Assembly (NCBI GenBank): GCA_024734495.1 | Contig: JALMQS010000055.1 | Location: forward strand, 7,001,386-7,065,385 | From: Forficula auricularia | Taxonomy: Eukaryota > Arthropoda > Insecta > Dermaptera > Forficulidae | DNA length: 64,000 bases | Reading direction: 5' to 3' | Shown here: piece by piece, positions 1-11,408 of the stretch | How the letters are laid out: the number at the start of each line of letters is the position of its first letter | Position numbering within the stretch: the first letter of the stretch is position 1 | Translations under genes and position numbers: made by a program | The notes under the pieces: model-generated | Told to the model about the DNA's origin: nothing | What the model saw: the letters and a program-made list of their open reading frames with translations, nothing else | Database searches by the model: none

Positions 1-599
1 CAAAATTTGCATTTTAATGATATCCAGATCTTAAAAAATTCCTGAATATTCTTTGGTTTGTTTGTGACTTTGTTAATAACCTTTGTTAATAATCGGAATA
101 CCTCTTTAAATATTGTGTTTTTAGGTTTTTTTTTGTCATTTTATAAAAAACACTCTCTAAAGATTTTTTCAATCACATTTTCTTTGTTGTATGTAATTTC
201 AATAACAATAGAAATAAGGCTGTGCAAAAAAATAAATAAAAAAAAACTGTTCTAACGATTTTTTTTTGATATTCTGTATTGCATCACATACATCTTCTTT
301 GTTGACTGTTGTTTTTATAAAATTTGTCGAAAATTATGTTAGGGGTGAATTCTCTTTAAGTTATATAGAATTTTTCACCACTAAAATATTCTCGATTGTT
401 AAAATATTTATTCACTAAATCCCCTATTCTCACAAACAATCAATGTACTATCAGAAATAAATAAACTGGAACGGATCGTTGCTAAACTTTATCCAAATTC
501 ATTTGAAATATTAATATGTTTGTTCCTTTATTATTAATCAGATATCACTTGCAATTTGTAGTTCATATTGAAATTAATTCAAAAATAATTCTCATTTAA
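1..599. other. AT-rich DNA, no gene seen
   Basis: No supported gene. The 65-codon open frame at 58-255 is low-complexity and has no recognisable domain. Bases 411-465 form the left half of an inverted pair whose partner lies at 2541-2598, so this stretch is probably the flank into which the 470-2540 block was inserted. Confidence 0.6.
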
Positions 600-1760
600 G
601 AGTCGAGGAATAACCATTCTACATTGGATTTTTGACGTTTCGGTTTTTATTGGTAACCATTGCTGAAGACATAGAGGAATCGACTTAAAATCAAAAATAG
701 CCATCGATTCTCATCTAATACTTGAGGAATAACAATTCTACATTAGGTTTTTGACGTTTCGATTATTATTGGTAACCATTGCTGAAGACATGGAGGAAAC
801 GACTTAAAATCAAAAATAACGATCGATTCTTATCTAATACTAGAGGAATAACCTTATTGAATTCCATTTTTGATGTTTTGACTATTAATGGAAACCTCTA
901 CTGAAAATGTAGAAGAATCGACTTAAAATCAAAAAGACTAAATTCTTTTATGGCAAACAACTCAAGCTTGAGTTGTTTACCAAAAAGAATTTAGTCTTTT
1001 TGATTTTAAGTCGATTCTTCTACATTTTCAGTAGAGGTTTCCATTAATAGTCAAAACATCAAAAATGGAATTCAATAAGGTTATTCCTCTAGTATTAGAT
1101 AAGAATCGATCGTTATTTTTGATTTTAAGTTGATTCCTCCATGTCTTCAGCAATGGTTACCAATAATAATCGAAACGTCAAAAACCTAATGTAGAATTGT
1201 TATTCTTCAAGTATTAGATGAGAATCAATCGCTATTTTTGATTTAAAGTTGATTTCTCTATGTCTTCAGGAATGGTTACTAATAAAAACCGAAACGTCAA
1301 AAATCCAATATAGAATGGATATTTCTCAAGTATTAGATGAGAATCAATCGCTATTTTTTATTTTAAGTCGATTCCTCCATGTCTTCAGCAATGGTTACTA
1401 ATAAAAACCGAAACGTCAAAAATCCAATATAGAATGATTATTCCTCAAGTACTAGATGAGAATCAATCGCTATTTTTGGTTTAAAGTTGATTTCTCTATG
1501 TCTTCAGGAATGGTTACTAATAAAAACCGAAACGTCAAAAATCCAATATAGAATGATTATTCCTCAAGTACTAGATGAGAATCAATCGCTATTTTTGGTT
1601 TAAAGTCGATTTCTCTATGTCTTCAGCAATGGTTACTAATAAAAACCGAAACGTCAAAAATCCAATATAGAATGATTATTCCTCAAGAACTAGATGAGAA
1701 TCAATCGCTATTTTTGGTTTAAATTCGATTTCTCTGTCTTCAGCAAAGGTAACGGATAAG
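600..1760. repeat. Inverted satellite: 118-119-bp units in a giant hairpin
   Basis: A unit of 118-119 bp repeats on both sides of a symmetry centre at about 967 (CTCAAGCTTGAG). The left arm holds about three units and the right arm about six. The landmark GTCTTCAG occurs at about 1144, 1262, 1380, 1499, 1618 and 1735, and the inverted landmark at about 662 and 781. Each unit contains a short hairpin directly followed by GAAACGTC. A related block sits in the loop of the inverted repeat at 38188-39109. Confidence 0.85.
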
Positions 1761-1864
1761 AAAACAACGCAGTTGCTATGGTTACTCATAAAAATTCCTC
1801 CCAAATTTTTAGCATTTCACAGAGAGAAGCCTATCCATTCTTACTTAAGCAAGGCTAAATGAGC

Positions 1865-2490
1865 CATATTAAAACTTTCAAATGAATAAATTTTAAAGAA
1901 TTTAAAAAATTAAAAAAGTACCATCTTACTCTAGAGTAAAGTACTTTAAAATATAATTTTACTAAAAACTTTATTTAACCTTTTTTGTGGTCCCCAAGAT
2001 ACTTAATTAGGATATTAAATTTCATCAAAATTGGTTAAGTCATTTTCAAGATATTTAGAAAAAACCAAAAAAGTACTGAAATAAAGTACTAATGTTTGTG
2101 GGCCGATATGTACCAAAAACTAATCAGCGCTTCATTTTGTTAAACTAATGGTAGGTTTTCAATTTCATTTCAATCGGTGCAACGGTGTGGAAAAATCGTG
2201 GGCCAAAAAAGCGATAACATACATCCATCCATCCATCCATACATACATACATCCATCCATCCGCACGCACTAAATGAAAAAATCGCACTTTTTGGCCTCT
2301 CGACGAGACCCCATGTAATTTTTGGCAAAACCGTCACGTGCTAATATTCAACCTAATTGAATACTACAATTTGTGACTTTAATTGAGTCCATGGGTTCCG
2401 TAGTCTTTACCTGAGGACCCTTTGAAGCCACGCTTGCCCCGAGAGCGATTACAATACTTTACCCATGCTTTGCATTGGATAAAGTAAAAA
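1865..2490. repeat. Interspersed repeat family F, copy 1
   Basis: Ends near 2490 with a GGATAAAGTAAA phrase. Holds a (CATC)n/(CATA)n microsatellite at about 2220-2265 and the phrase GCACTTTTTGGCCTC. A diverged partial copy lies in the opposite orientation at 40745-41060. It has no coding capacity and is probably a non-autonomous element of unknown class. Confidence 0.6.
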
Positions 2491-2599
2491 CAAAACACAT
2501 TTATTAAAAATTATAAATGATTGAATCTGATGTGCGTGTGTTTTATTTTTATTTCTGATAGTACATTGATTGTTTGTGAGAATAGAGGATTTAGTAAAT

Positions 2600-3392
2600 T
2601 ATATAGAATTAATAATTATATGTAATAGAATAGCGAATTCACCCCTCCAAAGATGTAATGGCAGAAATTTATCCGGGAAACAATTTCTATTCTCCCATAA
2701 GAACAGAACATTTGACTAGATCCTCTGTTTTTTTGCCAATCGTATGACTGTGAAAAAAGTTGAAAAACTTCTCTAAAGCTATTTTTAATATTCAGTATTT
2801 ATAAAGAATCAGATCTTCTTTGTCTTCTGTAATTTTTATAAAAATCCTGTCTGGAACTAAAGTTGTACAAGAATGAATAAAGGGATTTTGAAACCTAAAA
2901 GCATATGTTCGTTCACATTCCAAGTAGATTTTTTTAATTAGCGTATTTCAAAATCAAAATAGAAATCAATAAATTTATTATTAAAACACATTTGATTATT
3001 TTATTTTAATGTTGGTTTATGCTGGATAAGTGAAAGTCATCTGGTGTGATCTTTTATCTACAATTTGTTTTTAATTATAAATAATAATTATGAAAATAAT
3101 TTTTGAATCTTAGAAAGGGATCAATGCACCTCAACATTATTGATATCAAATTTATAAACACTTTGAAAAAATATGAAAAGATTATTTAACTTAGATTTTT
3201 TTTTATTTGTTTTTTCAAATTCAACCTGAATAAATAAATAATGTTCATATTTTTTAAAAATAAATGTTAGGTATATATGAATTACTAAGATATAATAGCA
3301 ATGTGAATTAGTTTTGAGAGCATTCAAAAAAAGCGTGAATGAATTTTCACTTGTCAAAGTTTATATGCTTGACATCTAATTTTATAAGCCCA
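2600..3392. other. AT-rich DNA, no gene seen
   Basis: No supported gene or complete repeat. The only open frame (3121-3357, minus) is AT-rich and has no domain I recognise. Confidence 0.5.
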
Positions 3393-3833
3393 CTAGCTGC
3401 AAGGCCCGCCTTCGACGGCCCTCTTGCTAGCCAGGGGGCACGCCCCCTAGACCCCCGACCCACGAACCCCACCCTCATATCCCACTCCCACCCACCACAC
3501 CCCACGAACCCCACCCAGCACCTCCAACCCCGGACCATGCACCCGTGCCCAACCCCCACCCCACCACCCCGCACCCCAGCCCCCGAACCACCCCATTATG
3601 CCTCTGGACCCTCACCTGAACCTCCACTCCACTCTGCACCACCCCACCCCCAGCAACCCGGACCCAACCCCCGCGCCCTCCACCCCGTACCCCACCCACC
3701 ACACCCCGTACCACCGCACTAAGCCTCTGGATCCTCAACTGAACCCTCACTCATCCACCCCACCCCACCCCACCACCCTGTGCCCTCCACCCCCGCACCC
3801 CACCTATGCACCATCACTCCACCCCCGCACCCA
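3393..3833 (+). repeat. C-rich, G-poor minisatellite with hairpin leader, copy 1
   Basis: Begins with CTAGCTGCAAGGCCCG, which can pair with the CTTGCTAG 30 bases on. Then comes the palindrome GGGGGCACGCCCCC, followed by about 370 bases of CCCCACCC-type repeat that is almost free of G on this strand. It is a sharp compositional break in an AT-rich region. A related copy starts at 9660. The proline-rich open frames here are a by-product of the C-runs. Confidence 0.8.
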
Positions 3834-4298
3834 GTAAATTTATAAATATATCGATAAACAAATGGATTTTTAAAATTATCCCTGAAATAAGACTCAAAAG
3901 AGCATTTTCGCTATTCGCTACTCTACTACCTCAAAAAGAAGAATACAGCTGCAAGCTTGTTAAAATTTTTTCTTCTTTATCGATTAGAAAAACAATTCCA
4001 TTTACAGAAGAACATTTTCGGAATTCATTTTTCGAAAGTACATTTTTGAAAGTGACTCCATGGGATTAGTTAGGGAGGGGGGGGTGAAGGGGGGCAGTGC
4101 ATTTTCGAAATTAATTTTGTAAAGGAGCATTTTCTAAATTGATATTTAAAAATATTTTCAAAATTGATCTTTTAAAAGAGCATTTTTGTCATTCACTACT
4201 CTACTTCTTCATTAAGAAGAATACCTTCGTAAGATTATTAAAAATGAAGGAGAGTTTTGTTTATCGATTATAACTTGCGATTGCTTGTTTTCACATTT
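3834..4298. repeat. Degenerate direct repeat of about 100 bp
   Basis: The stretch around 3890-4010 (AGAGCATTTTCGCTATTC...) recurs in diverged form around 4170-4270, with a G-run (4074-4084) between. No gene is seen. Confidence 0.5.
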
Positions 4299-4860
4299 TC
4301 GAAATTCGAAACTTATGTTCGATATAGGCTAGAAAGAGGGGTGAACCGCGAGATAAAATCGTGTACACCTACTTCCACTTCCACGTTCATTTACAAGTAG
4401 AAGACAATAGATGACAATAGATTATCTAATGAATTCCAAAGTAATTTCAAATAATTCCTATGACGGTGTACACATAATTCCAATCGCGGTTCACCCCTCG
4501 GGCTAGAAGGAGTACAGCAAGCTTTTGGTTGAAATCGGAAAACCGGAAGTGGACATTTTTTTTATTTTCTCAAAAACGGCTCTAACGATTTTTTTTTTTA
4601 AATTAGTGGATTTATCAAGTGTCATGAGTTATTAGCTGTGTCAAATTTTTAATCAGATTGAAATAAAGGTAGGAGTGCCGCGGAGCTAAACTAATAACTC
4701 ATGACACTTGATAAATCCATTAATTTTTAAAAAAATCGATAAAGACGTTTTTGAGAAAATAAAAAAAAAACGAAAAATCTTTCATGTAAATATCCACTTC
4801 CGGTTTTCCGATTTCAACCAAAAGCTTGCTGTACCCCTTCTAGGCTATATCGGGCTTAAG
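4299..4860. repeat. Long inverted repeat (family G, copy 1)
   Basis: The left arm, starting at 4299 and interrupted by the hAT MITE at 4335-4500, pairs with a right arm ending near 4860. Both arms share AAGCTTTTGGTTGAAATCGG (reverse complement on the right) and the phrase GTCATGAGTTATTAG. The repeat continues to about 5115 with a single-copy tail (GGGACCACAATTTCCGG). A second copy lies at 41597-42690. Confidence 0.75.
4335..4500. mobile_element. hAT-like MITE, family 1 copy 1 (166 bp)
   Basis: Terminal inverted repeats are GAGGGGTGAACCGCGA and its complement. The insert is flanked by perfect 8-bp direct repeats GGCTAGAA at 4327-4334 and 4501-4508. The 8-bp duplication and the GGGGTG ends fit the hAT superfamily. 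It has no coding capacity. It splits the left arm of a family-G inverted repeat, so it arrived later. Confidence 0.88.
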
Positions 4861-5312
4861 TTTCGAATTTCGTAGCTCTGAGACTTATGGTTGCAAAACG
4901 CAGGGGGGGGGGTACATACGTACATACCGACCAATGGATTTTTGGCCCCTTTTTGACCCCTGGGGACCACAATTTCCGGTTTTATGTCCTAAACCCGTTT
5001 TCCAACTATTAAGGGTATCGATTCCTTCCACCTAGAAGTTACAAAATGAAATTAACTTTTTTCATCTCTTAGATACAAACTCTCAAAAAGTCAGGACCCA
5101 GACAGGCCATCGCAATACTTCCCCATTATATATTATATGGATCAAACTCAATCTACCTTAATTAAAACTCTACATGGAATTGAATTAAATTGTCTTTAAA
5201 TAAATTAACTTTTAACAGATAAAATTTCTCAAAATTAATTCACATTTCTAATACATTTGATAAAAACAAAGAAAGGATTAATAATTTAGACAATTTTTTT
5301 TTCTTTTCAGAA

Positions 5313-5540
5313 ATGGATGATGTTAATCCACAGATAGCTGGGACATTTGCTACCATAATAATCGTTTTTTTAATATTTGGCATCTTACTTTTCTGCGGCA
5401 CATTGTGTTATGGATTTCACAAAAAACGAATGGAGAAAGCTAAGCCCAATGGTCTCATAATCAGACCGCGTAATAATAATAGATCGAGTAATGACCAAGA
5501 AATTAATCTATTAGCACAGGTTTACGGGGCAGATGTGTAA
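5313..5540 (+). CDS. Small single-pass membrane protein, exon (75 aa)
   Basis: I do not recognise this protein. The frame encodes 75 residues. About 12 polar N-terminal residues come first, then a hydrophobic segment at about 9-33 (TFATIIIVFLIFGILLFCGT), then a basic stretch (HKKRMEKAK) and a polar Asn/Arg-rich tail ending in YGADV. This fits a single-pass membrane protein with a cytoplasmic basic tail. A good acceptor (polypyrimidine tract and CAG at 5308-5310) sits two bases before the ATG, and AATAAA signals follow the stop at 5564 and 5579, so this looks like a real last exon. The ATG may be the start with an upstream UTR exon. Alternatively the frame, open back into the acceptor, may continue a larger membrane protein whose earlier exons I could not find. 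Confidence 0.6.
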   Translation: MDDVNPQIAGTFATIIIVFLIFGILLFCGTLCYGFHKKRMEKAKPNGLIIRPRNNNRSSNDQEINLLAQVYGADV

Positions 5541-5852
5541 CTATGTAGCATTATTGTTATTTTAATAAAAACATTATCAATAAATTGATAGTTAATTATT
5601 ATTTATTATTTTGTATTTTCCTATTCCCCAGCATTCGCAATTTTTAAACAAAATAGTTTAAAGTTAAATTTGCTTATCTGTGTCCAGTGGCGCAACAACG
5701 GGGCGAAGCCATCCCCCAGGTCTAGGAAATAAATGAACGTAAAAGTAAAAATAAAAAAATTAATAAATGAAAATGAAAAAAAAAATTGTAAATTTTAATC
5801 AATATCCTGACTATATATGGTAAATTAAGACAAAAAATGATTTCATTTCCAT

Positions 5853-6589
5853 TTAGGTAGTTGTTCCGCCAAATGGGTTTTCTTAGGATTTTTTTGAAAT
5901 TTAGACAGATTATTATTTAAATACTTCTGCATTGATTGGTGGCAAAACGAAATTTATGAACAATATAGTTCCGGAGATATTATATTTTAAAAATGGAGTT
6001 TTTCAGACTCTTATACATTGCACTATACGGGATATCGGAAAATTTACATACATATTTAATTATAATTAAGAAACCCTTCTTACCATTTTTATAAAAAACT
6101 AAACCAACACTAAACAATAACCAATACATATGTTAAGACAATTTTGATTCATAGTTACAACATAGTTTCTGAGATAATAATGAATAAATAATGAAAAATG
6201 TATAAAAAAAATTTACACTAAAAACAATTTGGCAACAGCGCATTTATTTAACCAGCGAAAGATGTATAAAGTGCGCATGAGCTAGATTTTTTCAAAATTA
6301 TAATCTTCATAAGGTGTAACGTAGGCGTTGATTACATTTGTTAAAAAATAACAAAACGATTTTTATAGAAATAAATCGACCTTTAAAATGTATTTTATTT
6401 GTCATTTTAATATAAAAATATTCAATCTCTTACAATGGTGCCAGATTTGTCAAACGAGCACGGGATTGGCTAGAATCGGTACATAAACAGTAAAAAGTTT
6501 TGGGCTTATGAATTATGAATCCTTATTGTCTGTTCTCTATACTTTAGCATTAACTTTTTGCTAGTATTGTCGTGAAACAACTACCTTAA
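5853..6589. mobile_element. ~710-bp element with TTAAGGTAGTTG ends, copy 1
   Basis: Starts TTAGGTAGTTGTTCC and ends GAAACAACTACCTTAA, giving inverted ends of about 15 bp. Three further copies lie at 18742, 54013 and 58404, all in the same orientation and sharing internal phrases such as AACGAGCACGGGATTGGCTA. The TTAA at both edges could be the target duplication or part of the inverted repeat. It is non-coding. Insertion inside the 5685-8478 element makes it younger than that element. Confidence 0.85.
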
Positions 6590-7559
6590 ATGTTGGAGAA
6601 GTGAGACAATTTCTTCAGATCGATTTTTATTTCTCTTAGAGTAACCATTTGTTATTATAGTGAAGTCTTTAATAAATCGATTGATAATACTAAAATTAAA
6701 ACCTATTAATAAAAGCGTTTCCCTAGATCCATTTGAAATACAATATTAAATTATTTAACTACTAAATTGTCAAAACATAATTTTTGGCATTTTACGAACA
6801 TGTATGGCTGATTCTCAAAAAAAAAATCGAAAAATGACTGATAATTTGATGGCAATTTTTTTTTAACTATTATGAAATTTCTTTTGTTAATTTGGTAGTA
6901 CATGGGCTAATTGTCTAAAACGTTATAGTGGTCCCCAACTTTTTTGAGTTTAAAGGGGGTGAGGGGGTCCACCAAGTTTTGCGTTCAGAATAGTTCCAAA
7001 AAAAATTATATGATACCCGGAAAAAAATATGATAAATGGTGAGAGACAACATGGAACATAAACTTGGTTCTTTTAGTGGTTTACTGGACCGTCGCTTAGA
7101 AAACCAGCACCAACAATTTGTAAGAGGAAGGTGAGGGAATGAGAAAACGAAACATTATTGCACAAAAGTAGAAAAAATAACCTGATAATTTCCCATCTGA
7201 ATATACGATACTTTATTAATACTAGAAACACCCACAAATATATGATAAATCATACATAAATAAGCGTTTAACTTTTTAAAACACGGGGTGAGGGAATGAC
7301 GGTCCAAAAGGTAAACTTGGAAAAAAAAATATTTTTAATAGTTTTTACACTAAACCTCATAACTCATAGTCCAGTCTAGCATATTTTTCGAATATCAATG
7401 TTGCCAACTGCTAAAAACAATAAGAAGGCGTTCACTATATAATTTGAAATTATGTTTTAATCCTACTTTTACACAAGGGTGAGGGGATGATTCGTTTTTG
7501 CATTTAATTTTTTGAAGTCGGTTTTATTTTTTTCTTAAAAATTATTTTTATTTTTCTCT

Positions 7560-7856
7560 TTTTAGTGATGTTATTAATAGTGATCATATAATCAGAACTT
7601 GACCAAATTAATATGTCACCATCCCTAAGATACCCCCTTTCCAATAAAAAAAGAATCATCGAAATCGGTTAATAAACAAAGAAGTTAGGCCTGAACAAAC
7701 CTAACAAAAAAGGTCTAAAACCAATCGGAAGCTAGACTCGACCCAATGCAAAAAAAATTCAAAATCGGTTCACAACTGGCTGAGATATGAGGTAACATAG
7801 GCACAAAAAAAAAACAGTCGAATAGAGAACCTCCTCCTTTTTTGAAGTCGGTTAAA
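7560..7856. repeat. Repeat ending in GAACCTCCTCC...GAAGTCGGTT, copy 1
   Basis: Shares several phrases with 52745-53016, including AACAAAAAAGGTC, AAAATCGGTTCA and the end CCTCCTCCTTTTTTGAAGT. This ending is a familiar arthropod repeat signature. No coding sequence. Confidence 0.6.
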
Positions 7857-8486
7857 AAATAGATAGTTTTTTTAAATCTTTGTTGCAGTTTTTTTTTGCT
7901 AGTTTAGTTTTATTATTGTTTGGCAAGCTATGTTGGCTAACCTGAATTCTTTTTAGTTTTTCCTGAATTTTCCAATTTTCCAGGCAACTTTTCCAATTTT
8001 TTTTTACGTATTAACCTGAATTGGCTAATTACGAACATTTATTAAAAAAATTAGCCAAATCGGTCTAGGCATTTGAGAGATCTGCGCTTACAAAGAAAAA
8101 GAAATTCATTTTTATTATATAGAAGATATATGACTAAATAATAAGATAGTATGTAGACAGTTATAAGAAACTTTTCGAATTAGGTCTTTGAATCTTTGTG
8201 AATTTGGAGGTTGGAACACAGTTAGGGAATGATTTTTAGGGTATTTACTTGAACATGTATTTTTTAATTAATATAAAAATGATAAATATGTTTTATAATT
8301 TCGTACTCCTATGGGGATGTAGTTTCATAAAAATTTCTTTGTTACGAAAACTTAGGATCCCATTTCACAGGATTCAATAAGGACATCCATTTCGGGTTTT
8401 TTTTTGAAAATCATCCATATATGGTATGTGTGTGTGTGTATTAGCCCTTCCAAGGACAAAATCCTGGTTGCGCCACTGTCTGTACC

Positions 8487-9659
8487 GCATTTTCTGAATT
8501 TCCATTTGAATTTTTAGTCTTTGAACGGGAGAAATTATGATATAGAAGGTAGAACCATTTACCCGATCAAGAGGCGGTTACTGTTGCCGTTTTCAGTGAG
8601 GGAAATAGTAACGCTTGGGACAAATCCTAACTCATCTGGTTTTTATTATATTATGTTTTTTTATTATATTATTGGTATTACTAGCGATAACCCCTTCCAC
8701 CATGAAAATGGCAACAGTGGCCTCTGCGTTTGAGCATTCGGGTCGCCAACTATATTATCATTGATAGACGACTTATTTTCTATTTTCAAGTCTATCGATT
8801 AACGTTACTATCGAAATAAAAAATTATTAAAAAAATGTATATACCTTATATAATATAGAAATTTGTTGGCTTCGAATCACTCCAGATCATTTCAAAATAA
8901 TTAATTCCCGATTTTTTTGTTATTTTAAATACCTACTTATCTTTCTGTAAACACGTGTCCATCGTCTTTCATAGCTTTTTTCAAACTTTCTTGAAGTGGG
9001 GGCTACCTTTATAAGTAAGAACAATTCTACGGACCACCTTACTCTTGTTCCCCTCGAAAGCAAATTTTTGATTTTTTAGCATATTTTAATACCAGTATAC
9101 TGAAATACTGGTAAAAAGAATACGAATAGCATCCCGGTCATACTTCTTTAAATACCTCTTTTGTTGCCGAGAGTTGTTGGTCGGTAGACGGGTGTGTTGG
9201 AGAAAAAGTGAAAGACGATTGACATGTGTAATTTCGAAACTCAGATTTTCAGCTATATTGTGAAATGAAATTCATTTGAATTTTATGTTTTCTTCTGTCT
9301 TTTTGAAGGACCACAAGTGAAGACCTCGAGTGGTCCATGGACCATAGTTTGGGAGACACTGGCCCATCAGATTGGCAAGAGGGACGGCAGTCCAGGGCTT
9401 TACGATTTTAGGGGCCTACTAACTAAATTTACTGATTTTAAAGTCCATAAAGCTCTGTAAAAAAAAAATGTTATAATTGAATAAATATTAAATATGTACC
9501 ACTGTTTTTTTCCACAGGTTTGTTTTAAATTTTGAAAGATCTCAAACAGTTTATCTAGGGGATTTACATTTTCTCTAAAAGACTCGGCAGTTATGAGATA
9601 TGATTTTAAAAATTTTAAAGTAAAATATTTTTATTCATTTTTTTCAGATTTATTATTAA
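8487..9659. other. Non-coding DNA with a one-ended hAT-like fragment
   Basis: No supported gene. Around 9335-9356 the sequence AGTTTGGGAGACACTG resembles the right end of a hAT-type element, but I could not find the matching left end or target duplication. The frame at 8521-8733 has no domain I recognise. Confidence 0.45.
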
Positions 9660-10170
9660 CTAGCTGCAAGGCCCGCTTTCGGCCGCCCTCTTGCTAGCCA
9701 GAGGGGCACGCCCCCTGGACCCCCAACCCACGAACCCCTCCCTCACACTCCACTCCCACCCAGCAGACACCCCGAAACCCACCCAGCACCCCCTACCCCC
9801 GCACCATGCACCCCAACTCTCCATCCTGCACCCCACCAACCTCAGATCCCCTCCCCCCGTACCACCCCACTACTCCACTGGACCCTCACCTGAACCCCCA
9901 CTCCACCAACCCTGTACCCCCACCCCGCACCCCCGTTCCATCCACCCCCGCCTAGCCCCTGCCCCCCAACTACGCCCCCGGTGTCCCCATTTTGGGTGGT
10001 TAGTTTTTGCATTTCTAGCTCTCTAGAGGCCCACAGATTATGTATATAAAATTTGGTTGAGTTTACTCCAAGGGCAAGAATTTACATATTTTCACCCCCC
10101 CCCCTTTTTGGGTGGTTTTTTGGGGGAATTTTTAAAAAAAAAGTTGTCAGAAATCACATCCCCTACAACT
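9660..10170 (+). repeat. C-rich minisatellite copy 2, joined to a family-E fragment
   Basis: 9660-9980 repeats the layout of 3393-3833: CTAGCTGCAAGGCCCG, then CTTGCTAGCCAG, then GGGGCACGCCCCC, then C-rich G-poor repeats. From about 9985 it runs into an internal fragment of family E (TTTTGGGTGGTTAGTTTTTG). The join suggests the C-rich block travels with other repeats. Confidence 0.75.
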
Positions 10171-10229
10171 TTGCTCATTATAAAATTTCCCGTAGAGTTA
10201 ATAGTTTAGGAGTTATTGAAAAAACAAAA

Positions 10230-10235
10230 ATCAAC

Positions 10236-10275
<40 letters not shown>

Positions 10276-10284
10276 GTTGATTAT
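10230..10284. repeat. (TA)n microsatellite inside a perfect hairpin
   Basis: An alternating TA tract at about 10240-10273 is flanked by ATCAACATT on the left and AATGTTGAT on the right, so the whole unit is a palindrome. Confidence 0.85.
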
Positions 10285-11278
10285 TATTTTTTATTAAAGA
10301 ATTGTGTAATTATTCATTATATTAATCAAATCAAAGAAATATTTAATTATAAATAAACAGTTGCAAATCGGTGCCAAAAATGTTGGCGACAACCTTTTTG
10401 GAACCGTTGCATTATAATCTTTGCGACTATAATTTAACGATAATACAACAGTTGCAAAACGGAAAAAAACGAGACATAACTACCGTTTAGAAACCGTAAT
10501 TCAACCTAATTAAAACTATATAAAGACTATAATTCAACCAATCAAAAAAGTTTCATTTGGCCTTTATTTTGGTCTCTGTGCTATACGGGTATTGAGGAAA
10601 AAATATTCAACCATGCACAGGTTCCAAGTGCCAATAAAAAGAGTCGTCAAAATGGCACGAGTTGTTTCAGGTAAGGGTAGTCAAGAAGTGTACACCGACT
10701 CGAATCGAACTTGGGTGCCCCCAGAAATAATTTTTGGATATTGATAAAAAATTCATTTTTTCTTTTCTTACAAATATATTTACATATTAGAAACAATTCA
10801 GATGCGTGTTCATGAAGAGAGTTCAGGATTGATTTTTTTCCTCTGGGGAAATCCTTGTTCTAATTGCATCATTGCTGACACAAAATCAATGAAATCTATT
10901 GATTATATTTGATAGAATTTGAAAGTTAAATATTCCTTTTATTTTTATATATTTTTAAAATCTTTGTATTTCTATAGTTGATTGAGTACGAACATCTAAA
11001 TAAGAAAAAGAAAAAGAAAGAATTATTAGCAGTTATTTAATTATAATTAATACAGATTAGGGGTAGAATTGGATAGATCGATTTATGGTATTAGCTAATC
11101 AGGCAAAGAAATTAATTATAGCTTACGTGCGTATATAGTAGGAATAGAGAGAAGGCTAGAATAGAAAATTTAGGTCTAGTGCTACAAGTTTGATTGAAAC
11201 GGAAACTGAAACGGAAATGATGTAATTGAGGGAAATTCAATGATGATGGGGTTATAAAGTTATATGGACATATTGCGA
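10285..11278. other. Region downstream of the aquaporin gene; degraded repeat
   Basis: No gene seen. 10632-10725 resembles the repeat at 55309-55660 (shared GTCAAAATGGC and CGAATCGAACTTGG phrases). I did not find a convincing extra aquaporin exon here. Confidence 0.5.
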
Positions 11279-11408
11279 TCATTTATTTATTTTATTACCT
11301 TCTTCTTTATTATCTTCATGCAATTCAATAAAAAATATATACAACATTAATCCAACTAAAGCTCCCAAATGCGGACCGATAACTGGAACCCATGCATAAT
11401 TATGAAAT
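11279..11408 (-). CDS. Aquaglyceroporin exon 6 (C-terminus and stop)
   Basis: 130 bases encode FHNYAWVPVIGPHLGA, helix 6 (LVGLMLYIFFIEL) and a short charged tail (HEDNKEEGNKINK) before TGA. A potential donor (GAAG|GTAATA) lies inside the tail, so a longer alternative C-terminus is possible. AATAAA-like sequence overlaps the last codons. Confidence 0.88.

Larger units (their letters stand above)
411..2598. repeat. Outer inverted-repeat pair framing a 2-kb repeat block
   Basis: Bases 411-465 reappear as their reverse complement at 2541-2598 (shared phrase TGATAGTACATTGATTG on the right). The pair encloses the inverted satellite at 600-1760 and the repeat at 1865-2490. The sequence shows a large nested inverted-repeat unit. 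Whether it moved as one element is inference. Confidence 0.6.
5685..8478. mobile_element. hAT-like element, family 2, 2.8 kb, with nested inserts
   Basis: Ends are CAGTGGCGCAAC on the left and GTTGCGCCACTG on the right, flanked by imperfect 8-bp duplications TCTGTGTC (5677-5684) and TCTGTACC (8479-8486). The first ~150 bases and the last ~60 match the ends of the short copy at 25423-25736, so the two belong to one family. Inside lie a TTAA-type element (5853-6589) and a GAAGTCGGTT-type repeat (about 7560-7856). No transposase is readable. Confidence 0.75.

Noticed and set aside
3339..3837. Proline-rich open frames on both strands
   Set aside because: They come from the CCCCACCC array; no start context, domain or splice sites, and the array is shared with 9660-10000.
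9335..9356. hAT element right end (AGTTTGGGAGACACTG)
   Set aside because: No matching left end or 8-bp duplication was found nearby.
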